64,000 nucleotides of DNA, taken from contig CACVBU010001147.1 of the NCBI GenBank assembly GCA_902728285.1, forward strand, positions 597,466-661,465, read 5' to 3'. The position numbers and the translations under genes are program-made. A model generated the notes under the pieces. The model worked only from the letters and a program-made list of their open reading frames with translations, made no database searches and had not been told where the DNA came from. Shown in pieces: positions 11,701 to 22,100 of the stretch (the stretch's first letter is position 1; the number at the start of each line of letters is the position of its first letter). Source of the stretch: Clytia hemisphaerica. Taxonomy: Eukaryota > Cnidaria > Hydrozoa > Leptothecata > Clytiidae.

Positions 11701-12871
11701 GTAAATATTTTCAGAATGTTTTTAGATTATATTTCGCATAAAGGAGCTCCGATTAGACTTTAGCTTGCAAACATGGCTTGATTATGCAAGCAGAAATTTT
11801 CCTTCATCTTATCCTTTCTTTCTTCAGTATCTTTGACGTCTTCTGGCTCAGTTTTCCACACTGGCTTCTTCAAGTTTGTAGACGAAGAATCAGGGAAAAC
11901 GATCATCGATTTTAACGACGACAAGAAAAAATGGGTTGAAGGAAACTTTGGTGATCAATATCTTGCTACAAATGGGATCGAGACCCATGGGGTGAGTTTC
12001 ATTTTTTTGTGTTCTAGTAAAAGGTCTACGAGAACCCGTTAAGGTATTTATCTCACGATTTTTTTTCGCTAAATTTACTAAATATCAAATATGTGTCATA
12101 CTTTTTATCATAGCTTTCTTCCCCAGTAAACGAAGATTTGGAATTAGTGGCAAGAGACGGTGGAATTTTCCTCACTGGAAATCAACATGTCACTTTTGAT
12201 GCTGGTCGGAAGATAGAGATCTCGAGTTATGAGGATTTATCGATCGCTGTCAAGAATAGTAACAATGTTAGTAAAATTTCTTTGGCTCTAAACCTCGTTT
12301 TCTTCTACTCCGATAGTATGAGAAGAGTTTAAACATCTTGTGAAGCTGTATTATTTACAACCTTTTCTTTCGAAAGAAATGCCATTCTAAACTTTCTAAA
12401 ATATTTTTCGAACTCGGTGAAAGTGATGAAGCACCAGGTAATTGTTTTCTAGAATCCTCTCAGCATTAAGTGCAGAAACTTCCTAAGACCCATGTCAAAC
12501 GATCAAGGCATCTTAATTTTTATCAGAAAGATACTAGAAGCAAACTGGTGACCCGGCTAAGGACTAAATAATACAATTAGCTAATGAGCTTTGCTCTCAA
12601 TATCTCTTACACGTGCACGTTTGATAAAAAGATGAAGATATTTTAAGTAGAGCGCCCACAATTGCTATTGGTCTTTTTTTAGAAATTAACCATCGACGGT
12701 GGCTTGAAATTGAATCGATTACGAGTTCCAAGTTCTAGAGATGAAGATGCTCACATTGAAGATGAAAGGTACCGGTTATGTGTTTGTACCAAAACTGGGC
12801 AACTATTTCGTGCCAAAATGGTCAATGATATGATGACGTGTGCAATTGCAAGTGAAAATCCTTGCCCTTAA
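8731..12871 (+). CDS. SGCB: Beta-sarcoglycan-like transmembrane glycoprotein, 6 exons
   Basis: Six exons join in frame to 296 residues: 8731-8886, 11220-11411, 11625-11661, 11828-11991, 12114-12266, 12683-12871, all with GT-AG introns. Human SGCB has 318 residues. The protein has a short acidic, Ser-rich cytoplasmic tail (1-30), one membrane span made of LCLLFTCLVFLGILCLANSL plus ILAVMYQVL across the first intron, then SGMNSLEF (compare NGCDSMEF in vertebrate SGCB). A long extracellular part follows with LVARDGGIFLTGNQ, and the C-terminus RYRLCVC...MTC...NPC keeps the four-cysteine cluster. Sarcoglycans form a membrane complex that steadies the dystrophin complex in muscle. The YRLCVC ending fits beta better than gamma/delta/zeta. 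Intron 1 carries several repeats. Confidence 0.85.
9368..9559. repeat. Short inverted-repeat element in sarcoglycan intron 1
   Basis: AAAACCAACACGGGGGTCAA at the left is matched, with a 4-base gap, by its inverse TTGACCCCCGGTTTT at the right end. No clear target duplication. Confidence 0.5.
9821..9892. mobile_element. Half copy of the 1657-type MITE
   Basis: GTCTAATATCGACATCCCTC followed by TCTAATTCCGACACCCTTCT matches one arm of the element at 1657-1881. The other arm is not found. Confidence 0.65.
10077..10252. repeat. Imperfect tandem repeat, about 80-90 bp, two units plus
   Basis: AAGTTGACCAAAAGCCCCTT, AAGGATGGAGGTGACACAGT and CAACTTCGTATG recur in the same order at 10078 and 10159, with small indels between the copies. 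A third partial start (CCAAGTTGACC) follows at 10241. Confidence 0.8.
10293..10568 (-). mobile_element. LINE C-terminal tail fragment
   Basis: The minus-strand frame reads GPRLFNTLPRPIRDL ... FKKHLDTFL, the C-terminal tail typical of LINE reverse transcriptases (LFNxLP then FKxxLDxxL). Only this tail remains, inside sarcoglycan intron 1 and antisense to that gene. Confidence 0.75.
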
Positions 12872-14919
12872 AAAAACTTGCTTGCTAAGTTCAAAAGATT
12901 CTGTTTGGTTTTGTTATTTAAAACCTTACTAAAGTTTGAATTTTTGATGGAACATGTTACTACTGTGAAGTATGAATGAAAAACGTCATAGAATTAAAGA
13001 ATTTTGTGCTTTGTATTTCATGTCTGTCGTGGCCATACTACCGATAGATTAACTCCCTTGCGCTTCTAGTGGCGAAATTTGATAATCACGTAAAGATTAG
13101 AAATGTAGTTAAAATTTCAAAACAAATCTTTTCGGCGCTGATGGTGCACAAATTATTTTGGTCGATTTATAAGATTTTATTTTGCAATTTGTGCTCCTCA
13201 GGTCCTTACTCCCTTTGTATATGATTTTATTCTTCATTTTGATAAGTGTAATTCATAGTGTTTGTATAAGTATCCATATTTATCTTTGACTTTTATTTTT
13301 GTATATTTTTAGAAACTTCGTATATTTTTATGTCAGAACATTTTAAGTTAACGTTTTATACTAAGATTTAGTTTACTTGTCAGAATATGCATAGATTTCT
13401 CAGAAAATTGGTCATTTTAGCATCAAATCGGTAATCATTGAACTTGACGTTTGTTTATTTGTACATTTCTTTTTGGGCTCAGAGTCAAAAATGCTTTTTT
13501 TTGAAATCTAGGTCTAAAGTTGCCTATTATTGATTAAAAATTTGGTTGAAACATGATTGCTGTGAAGATTTCAGAGCTAAAGGTTACTAAGCAAGTTGTT
13601 TTATTTTATACATTTAGAGGGCTTGAGCTCTAAGTAACTCATTAGCTTAAAAGATTTATAAAGAAATGAATTAATGCAAATGAAATCGAGCTTTTGAGGC
13701 ATCAATAATGCAAGTATGGACTTTTTTTAAAGTTTTTTAAATACCTCAAACAAATCGTCTTGTTACGAAACCAGCATGATTAACAACGAAGAGAGTAATA
13801 CGTGTTTTTATATTGGCAGTTTTGGCTATTTTACCATTTTTCGAAAATTGAAGTTCGACCGAGAATGTCAATTTCGGTCCTTCAACTTGATTTCATCGAA
13901 TATTCGATCTGGGAGGGATTTATTGGTTTCTAGGCTATATTATCTAGGCCTTGCCGAACCATTTTTAACTTTTGGATCCTAAGGTCCTAAGTCTTAAGTC
14001 TAGCGTTAAAACTCTACCTTTCCAACCCAATTTGGAGCACTTACAAATCGTTTGTGGTTATAAAATTGCTTGGTAAATTTCCCTTTTGTGCCAAATAGTT
14101 TAGAACTGATTCTAGCACATCCTCAGAGAATATCTCTTCTTCGTAAATTCTTTGTCAATTCAAAAAATAAATAGACACTGTATAAATTTTTTTTTCTAGA
14201 CAAGCCCTTGTATCTGGTCTGCAAATCACACCCGCGAAATACCCAATGAAAACAAAGATTATGAATGGAGATTATCATTCAGTGTTTTGGAAATTGAAAA
14301 ACAAATCAACATTAATTTAAGAACACCCTACTTAATTTGTAAACATTTACTGGCAAAAACGAGATTGTTGAGATAAAAAGGTAAAAAGCTTTAGATAAGC
14401 AAGTTTTAAGCCGAAAAACAGACCTTGTTTTTAGACTGATTTTGTCATTCACGTACATAACTGCTTGCGAGAAATTAGTCCATTTCATAGGATTCGTGTA
14501 TCTGTTATAATAAAGGGGACTTGCAAATGCCTTGGAGAAAGACGTTGAAAAATTGATTTTCTATCATCATTCAATTGACTCTTTTCCATTGTTTTTGCTT
14601 TCGTAAATATTACAATCTCAATTCAAAAAAGAGTGCTCAAGCATAGAAAACTAAATCAAACCAATAGTCGAACAAATGAGACAAATGACCCCATTTTAGA
14701 GATCAACTCTTCAAAGTCTATTAGATGAAACAATCAGTTTTTTGTCAATAAGAAACTTCAAAAATTGGCTTGCCAAGGGTCTCTTGGTCAAAATGACCTT
14801 ACCCCCCCCCCTTCAAAGTTCCATAGTAAATTTTCCCCAACTTTGCCCAACAAGTCCCAAGGGACCATATAATGAGAAAAAAAAATAAAAACCCATAATA
14901 ATAACGTAAAGATTGAAGC
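12872..14919. other. Intergenic, downstream of the sarcoglycan gene
   Basis: No gene or assignable repeat was seen; probably contains the 3' UTR and downstream sequence of the sarcoglycan gene. Confidence 0.4.
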
Positions 14920-15969
14920 AACAAGCAACATGCTGAATGGACCTACCTAATGATTAACATCAGATGAAAATAAGAAAAAAGTGACAATAATTGTACAAAA
15001 ATTCAGAATGGAAAAATAAAGCTTGTGTGTTGAATAATGTAAAATGGTAAAAAGGAATGTCCCCAAATACGAAAATCACTTAAACCATTCAGACCCAAAA
15101 AACCTTTTGAGCTGTTTTTGGCCCAAATTTGCCCAAAAAAATTTTCCTTAAAAATCTGGCTCCGTCACATTTTGGGCATTGTCATTTTGCATCATTGTGC
15201 AAAAAATCAGAAAAAAATTATGGGTCAACATTGAGAAAAACTATATTTTCTTATTTGGTTAAAGAGGGAATTTCCCCAAAATACGAAAATCCGTCTTTTA
15301 AAGCGAATAAGAATTTTCCAGGAAAAAACACTTCAGCCATTCTTTAAAGAATCTTGCCCTCCATCTTTGTACAAAAAATCAGAAAAAAGTAATGACAGAA
15401 TTTTGCACAAAGTCCAAAAAACCCTATTTTTAGGTAGTTTTTGGCCCAAATTTGCCCAAATATATTTTTTTTCGAAAATCGGGCTCCTTCACATTTTAGG
15501 CATTGCCATTTTGCATCATTGTGCAAAAAATCAGAAAAAAATAATGGGTCAACTTTGAGAAAACCTATATTTTCTTATTTGGTTAAAGGGAATTTCCCCA
15601 AAATACGAAAATCCGTTTTTTAAGGCGAATAAGAATTTTCCGGGAAAAACCACTTCAGCCATTCTTTAGAGAATCTTGCCCTCCATCTCTGTACAAAAAA
15701 TCAGAAAAAAGTAATGACAGGATTTTGCACAAAGTCCAAAAAACCCTATTTTTAGGTAGTTTTTGGCCCAAATTTGCCCAAATAAATTTTTTCTCAAAAA
15801 TCGGGCTCCGTCACGTTCTGGGCATTGCCATTTTGCATCATTGTGCAAAAAATCAGAAAAAACTAATGAGCCAATCCTGAGAAAAGCTGGTAACAGACGG
15901 ACGGACGGACGGACGGACGGACATGGGTTAATTTATAGAACCTCCACCGGGGCACCCGGCGGTAGGTCC
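14920..15969. repeat. Dispersed 1.1-kb repeat, copy 1, with (GACG)n
   Basis: It begins AACAAGCAACATGCTGAATG then GGACCTACCT and ends CCGGCGGTAGGTCC, so its borders carry a short inverted repeat (GGACCTACC). The interior has three units of about 322-326 bp starting near 15112, 15434 and 15760, each with TTTTTGGCCCAAATTTGCCC and GGGCTCCGTCAC-like text. They are followed by a GACG microsatellite (15895-15922) and the palindromic tail CCTCCACCGGGGCACCC. Copy 2 is at 23101-24241. Short frames on both strands are by-products of the repetition. Confidence 0.8.
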
Positions 15970-16013
15970 AAAAAGGGTAATTTCGCCACCGGAATAATTT
16001 GCTCCGAACACTG

Positions 16014-16295
16014 TACTCTCGGGTACCTAATAGCCGTCCCCCCCCGCTAATTAATTTTTCGAAAATTTTCCACCCAGGACATTCTTATTCCAACCCCCCC
16101 CGCTTATTAATTTTTGGGAAAATGTTTTTGAAAGTTCTCTCTTTTGTCTTAATTCTGCTGTATTAGCCTCATTTTCAAAAATTTTCCTCCCAGGACATTT
16201 TTATTCCAACCCCCCCGCTTATTAAGTTTTGAGATTTTTTCCAACCCCCCCCCCCGCTTATTCCAAACCCCCCGGCTATTAGGTACCCGAGAGTA
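16014..16295. mobile_element. C-run MITE with TACTCTCGGGTACC ends
   Basis: TACTCTCGGGTACCTAATAG at the left is exactly inverted at the right end. The interior has repeated CCCCCCCGCTTATTAA and CCAGGACATT segments separated by long C runs. An inverted full copy lies at 47324-47576, a right-end copy near 63560-63674 and scraps near 50670-50740 and 53110-53195. No target duplication was recognised. Confidence 0.8.
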
Positions 16296-17732
16296 ACTAG
16301 TTTCATTTTCAATCCTATCTGCCAAGTCCTAGAAGATTTGCACAGAAAGAAAACATATACTGCGACTAGTAGAGGTCAACAATTCCCGTCGTCTTTTTGA
16401 TTCGGAGATGGAAATCAAATAGGTGAACAAAGAATAAATTGAAGACAGTTTTTATGTGGTTATCAAGAGAATTGAATACTTTCGAAGGTCAAGAATATGC
16501 AAGTTGAGCTAACATTAACCATGTTTAAAAAACTACTTCAAATTTCGTTCTTCCTCAACAAAATATTTTGGATACAAACAAGGAGGAGAAAATTGAAGAA
16601 GAAACCAAATTCCGTTCAATTTTGTTTTGAAAAGATATTTTCTCAAGCCAGAAAACGAAAAGTTCTTTATAAGCACACACAATTTCAGACTCAATTTGTA
16701 GACATAAAGTCGCTGGAGAATTTTGGAGGAAAGTATCAAGCAATAGAGTTCACCTTAAAGAAAACATTGATTGAAAAATCTTATTATCTGACGAGGGATT
16801 GCCAAGTTTACAGGCCTTTTTTTAGTCCAAATATTATCTTACACTGATGTCAGAAACAATGAATCTCGTCTCAATTAATTTTTAAAGCTTCAATGAGCCA
16901 ATAAGATTTCACCTATGGATAAAAGAGCTCATTAAAAATGCACGATGTATGAGATTATGAGCATACATACATCGTAATTTTTTTAATCGTAGGGCGAGCT
17001 TGGTTACAATAGCATACTTCTCATGTTTATTTATACCTCCATGGTCAAAATAACTAGCACTATCCAAAAAGAAATTAAGTTTGCTGTGTTCATTTTTCCA
17101 TTTAGTAAAAAATGTATTGAAATGTATGAAATATAGATTGTCCATGTTTTAGATAGGCATCGTGATTGAAAAAAATTAGGAGTAATGTATTTAAAGTGGA
17201 CTTATAGTATTTTGAAAAAGCCATAATTCCAAACTCATGAACTGAGTTGAGTACTCTGGCGAATATTTTGTTTTATTCATATTTTACAAGTACATATTTA
17301 CAAATAAATGGTATTCTTAGTAATCATAATAATGATAATAATTTGTTGCAAATAGTTTAAAAATTTATCAGGCGTACAAATTGATTGAACTGAAATATTA
17401 TTTACAAATTTGTGTGTCGTGCTCATGATTTATTCAACCAAAAAGATGCAACGAACAGCGATTTAGAGCTCAATGAAAAGCTTGTGACACATTTAAATAA
17501 ATAACATCCGGTGTTTCCAGAAAAGAATAATGTTTCTTTCGTTTGCTCTCATAATCGTATTGAAAGTCGGTGTCACTTGTTGGCATCAATAGATAATTGT
17601 GACTGACGCCTTGCACATTTTCGTTTTTGGTTTTTCTATCGTCATTGATATTTTATAATATACTCTCCACACAGTGTTCATTCGTTATCCTGAAGTGAAA
17701 AAAAATGTTTAATCAAAACTGAAGCTCTAAAA
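16296..17732. other. Intergenic, no gene supported
   Basis: The longest frame (16497-16847, +, 116 residues) is Lys/Phe-rich, matches nothing I recognise and looks like chance in A/T-rich sequence. Nothing else stands out. Confidence 0.4.
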
Positions 17733-18971
17733 TATGGCGCGCGGAAGCGCCAATAAATACTATCTTGTTTAAAACGATACTATCTTGTTTAAAACGATAC
17801 TATCTTGTTTAAAACGATACTATCTTGTTTAAAACAATACTATCTTTTTAAAACAATACTATCTTCGTTTAAAAATATACTATCTTTTTAAAACAATACT
17901 ATCTTTTTTAAAAACATACTATCTTCGTTTAAAAACATACTATCTTCGTTTAAAAACATACTATCTCATTTAAAAAGAAACTATCTTATTTGAACCGATA
18001 CTTACATCCAAAATCGAAATCGAAACTTTTCTTCTTTCTTCAATAAGGCCGAGTTACGGTTGTCGAGTTATAGATCAACTAAATTGACTGGTTATAAAAA
18101 AATCCGAGTAATAAAACTTTCTTGTCTCGCTTATCCAATTTCCAACGGTGCGTATGCGCATTACGATAACATGTGTCCGATCACCACGTTCTCTCAGCGT
18201 GCTTTCTGCACCCGGGGGGGGGGGGTGGTATTTAGGCAAATAGAGGGTACGGTATGTGCCGCCCTTAAGGGTAGCTTTTTTGGATTTCCAAAGTCCCGCT
18301 AAGGGTCGGAAAAATCAAAAAATCAAATTTCAGTCCCACTAAGGGTCGGAAAAATAGGAAAATTTCAACATTCTACCCCCTGAAAGATCGAAATTTGGTC
18401 AAACTTGGTCAAATTTGTCCCACTAAGGGTCGTTGAGTCCAATCCTTTTTAAACCAGCAACTTGTTTCTCGTTAATCATTTTGGTTGGCCTTCCCCCTCC
18501 TCCTTAACGCCATGTTTATTTGAAACGCTGCTATTGCGTTCAATGTGTCACTCTACCCCCCAAGGTACCCACTCTCCACCGTAGCCGCTATGATTTGGGT
18601 AAAAGAGACAAAGCCTTACTCGACATTTAAAAAATATATATTTTCACTCGTTAAACTGTTAACTCGGCTTTTCAAACCGTAAGTTTCTTTTTAGATGAAA
18701 TAGTATGTTTTTAAACGAAGATAGCATGTTTTTAAAAAACAAAGTATTCTTTTAAAAGATAGTATGGTTTTAAACGAAGATAGTATCGTTTTAAAAAGAT
18801 AGTATGGTTTTAAACGAAGATAGTATTGTTTTAAGAAGATAGTATGCTTTTAAACGAAGATAGTATTGTTTTAAACAAGATAGTATGTTTTTAAACGAAG
18901 ATAGTATGTTTTAAACGAAGATAGTATCGTTTTAAACAAGATAGTATTTATTGGCGCTTCCGCGCGCCGTA
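17733..18971. mobile_element. Fold-back element with 20-bp satellite arms
   Basis: The ends TATGGCGCGCGGAAGCGCC and its inverse (ending GTA) differ by one base and are flanked by CTAAAA on both sides (17727-17732 and 18972-18977). Each arm of about 250 bp is a tandem array of about 20-bp units (ACTATCTTGTTTAAAACGAT and variants), inverted between arms. The core of about 690 bp holds short CTAAGGGTCGGAAAAAT repeats and a G run. No coding frame of note. It lies just downstream of IFT52 (minus strand). Confidence 0.85.
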
Positions 18972-19123
18972 CTAAAATAGTTAATTTTCAAGCTAATACA
19001 TTGTACTTCTATGGTTTTTCTTTTCTTGTCGCCGTTTAACAGATACAAAAGTTACTTTTGACTTGTTCTCGCCCATAATAGTCTCATGAAAATTCAAAAA
19101 TGATGGGAAACTACGAAATAAAA

Positions 19124-22100
19124 TCATCCTTTTGAAGGATGGGCCTTTGAAGTTTTCTTTAAAAGTTCTACCCAGCATACCTGATTAAGTTTTTTGAATT
19201 CGACGACTTGTGCGAAGATGTACTCTAATATGTGTCTTGCGTCTTGTGATTCTGGTGGTAGTTTGCCCGTCACCCCAAGAATGTTTCCACATTCACGAAC
19301 GTAATATTCTAAATCTTCCTCTTTGCCTATAAAGTCATAAAGAACACGTGCATAATATGAATAAAGATCAGCAGACCAGCAGTGAGGGGGGCCGGTGTTC
19401 GGAAACAAGCGTAGAGAGTTAGGCCCCGAAACGTCGTAAACTTCTCTCCTGATGATCCATGAAGCCTGAATCCAATATGTGGAGTAGATTCGCTGGTTAC
19501 AGCTACTAAGGTATGCTGTTTTCTTTCAACAGAAAATCACAAATTTGTTTCGAAAATACCCAAAATCGGCTACAACATAATCTTGATTGAATATATATTT
19601 GTAAAGTACTTTAATTTACGATTAAATTGTAACAAACGTTAATCATTTCAGTCTCAGAGCTTTGCACAAAAAAATTCAAAAAGTTTCGCACCGACTTTTT
19701 GCGTCGGTTAAGGGGTAAGGACGCCCCAAAACCAACCTATTTTCTTCAAAATCTAATGTTCTTTCCAATGGTAGCTACAAGAGTTGCGGTTAAAAATTAC
19801 CGGAAGAGCTTTTTTACCGAACTGAGTGTCGGAATTCGACGAAAATTTCGACGGAATTTTGGAAAATGGGCAATTTTAGTGTGGAATAACGGAATTTAGC
19901 ACAAAGTTTCGCAGAATTTCGAAATTGGAAAAAATGCCCGTGTTACTCATCTAGAAATCATTGTAAACCAAGAACTTACATTTGTTGGTGGTTTGAGCCA
20001 TTCGCGATCTTTCAGAGGAGAAAGCTTCGTCCAAATCGAACAAATCCAATGAGGGGGCAGGAAGCTCACGAAAAGAGGGCGGGAAAACCTATAAAAGAAA
20101 AGAATAAGAAAGGAATTTCAAATGTATCTCTAGATGGTTAATTTTAACCAGAAATGCATTTGTAGTCAGTAAGGTCGAAAAGCTCATTAGCAACGATTAA
20201 AAAGTCTCAAGAGGTTACTAAAAAGAGCATTTTCAGTGACTTACAGATGGTTCGAGTGGAGGTAGAGGTGTTTCGAATTGAGGTGTTATCAAAGATAATG
20301 TCTCATGTTTCACGTTCATCTCGTTGTACGCTCTGTAAAGAAATTCAAAGAAATCAAACTTTAATCTTATGAGTAAATGGGAGCAAAGAGTCAATTTTTC
20401 GGTCCTGTACCAGTAGGTATTGACCTAGGAGCGCCAGGACCCATGCTGCCCTGTTCTTTTTTACCCCACGCGAATAAAAAGTCCAGATTGGAATTTTATT
20501 TTTAGTTGGAGTGTGTACGCGCATTTGAATCCAAAGACACATTGTAAAATTTGAAGTTACAGAGTGGTGGCACTCAATGGGTTAAAAAATGAAAAACCGG
20601 AAAACCAAACATAACCTAGACGTCCAGGAACCAAACAGATAATATATTTATTTACCTCAGGGTAGCTGGCAGTACACTGGTGTCTAAATTGTAAACATTC
20701 CCTTGGAAGCATTGTGTAAAATCATGTGGGATCTAAATGAACAAAGCAGTTGATATGAATTTCTTTCTAAATATGGGTTACTACTGAAGGGAAGTTACTT
20801 GATAATATACAAAGACATTAAATTCTTGTTCAATCAATCCTTACCTCTTCTCCTTCTTGTAGTGCCACACGGACTTTATCACTTAATGAAATTGTGTCTG
20901 GTATGTAATTGTAATCGTTGATCTGAAAAAGGGAAACACAAGGACCATCAACCAACAAATACTTATAAATATCTTGAAATTCGGATGAAGAGTGTTTTTC
21001 GATTCTATCGGAATTCCATTCATTCCATATGTATAATCTTGATCGTCATCTAAATGAATTTGAGCTACACGCTTTTTTTATAAGAATATACTTTAAAAGA
21101 ATATTCATGATGGAATTGGCTAAAAATTAAGAATATTGTATGAATACCACCATCATGGAATCGCCAACTGAACCTAAAAATGCCATTTTTAGAGCATTTT
21201 ACCGCTAAATTGCCATTTATTACCCAGCAAGGCTAAAGGATTCAACAAAAAAGTTTTGCTTAAGGTATGTATTAAATGCTAGATATTGGTTGGGGTTTGA
21301 AACAAACCTAAGAATACCGTAACAATATTATATGAAGATTTTCCTGAAAAAGTTAAGAATGTTCATGATGAATTGAAAAAACACCATTCTTATAAAAAAG
21401 CGTGTACTCACCTCTGGGTCTTCAGCATCAATAGCGTTGAGTTCCATATCGTCTGTGGCGAGCCATTTGATGATCACCTCCTGCAAAAGAAGAGCAAAAT
21501 GAGATAAATAGAGATCAAACTTGTAAAATGGTAAGTGGTAATCGAAAACATTTTTGTATAAAAGAAAGTATACCTGAACTTTATTATTTTCTTCTTTATC
21601 AATATACTGATCACTGAATATCATGTGTGATCCAATCACGCACAGTTTTCCTTTGCCATGCTGAAAAGAAAGGAGATTCTAGATAAACTCCACTCAAACA
21701 AATGGAATGAATAATTTGTCATAGTCAAAAAATACTGATTCAACTATAATGATTGCACTCAATGAAACCTTAAAAAAAGTGTCCAAAATAATTGCTTTTT
21801 ACCTTGCTTTGGTTGAATGCGCATATAGGTCGAAAAAGAGGGAAGCAAACACTACCAGTTGATAGTACGGGTATTGATCTTTTGTCCACTGCTAAAGTGG
21901 CTCCGTATGGGTATATGAAACAAAGACATCTATAAAAAATGCAAAACGTTTTATTAGTACCGAAAAATAAAGTTTTCAATTTAATAAACAATAGAATATA
22001 CATTTGAATAAGTGCAGAGTCATGAAACTTACAAAAGTGCAGTTTTACGGAAAGAAAACCTTTTTAAAAAATTATCTTGTTTGTATGAATATTGTTCAAT

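Noticed and set aside
15344-15848. Minus-strand frames repeating MHNDAKWQCLKCEGARF-like text, resembling a zinc-finger repeat
   Set aside because: They come from the 322-326-bp tandem units of a dispersed repeat; the same words appear in the second copy at 23101-24241.
16497-16847. A 116-codon plus-strand frame
   Set aside because: No recognisable domain, composition typical of A/T-rich chance frames, and no supporting splice sites or neighbours.
17760-18950. Regular 20-bp units that might be a CRISPR array
   Set aside because: The units are contiguous with no unique spacers, occur inverted in two arms and lie in a eukaryotic genome; they belong to a fold-back element.
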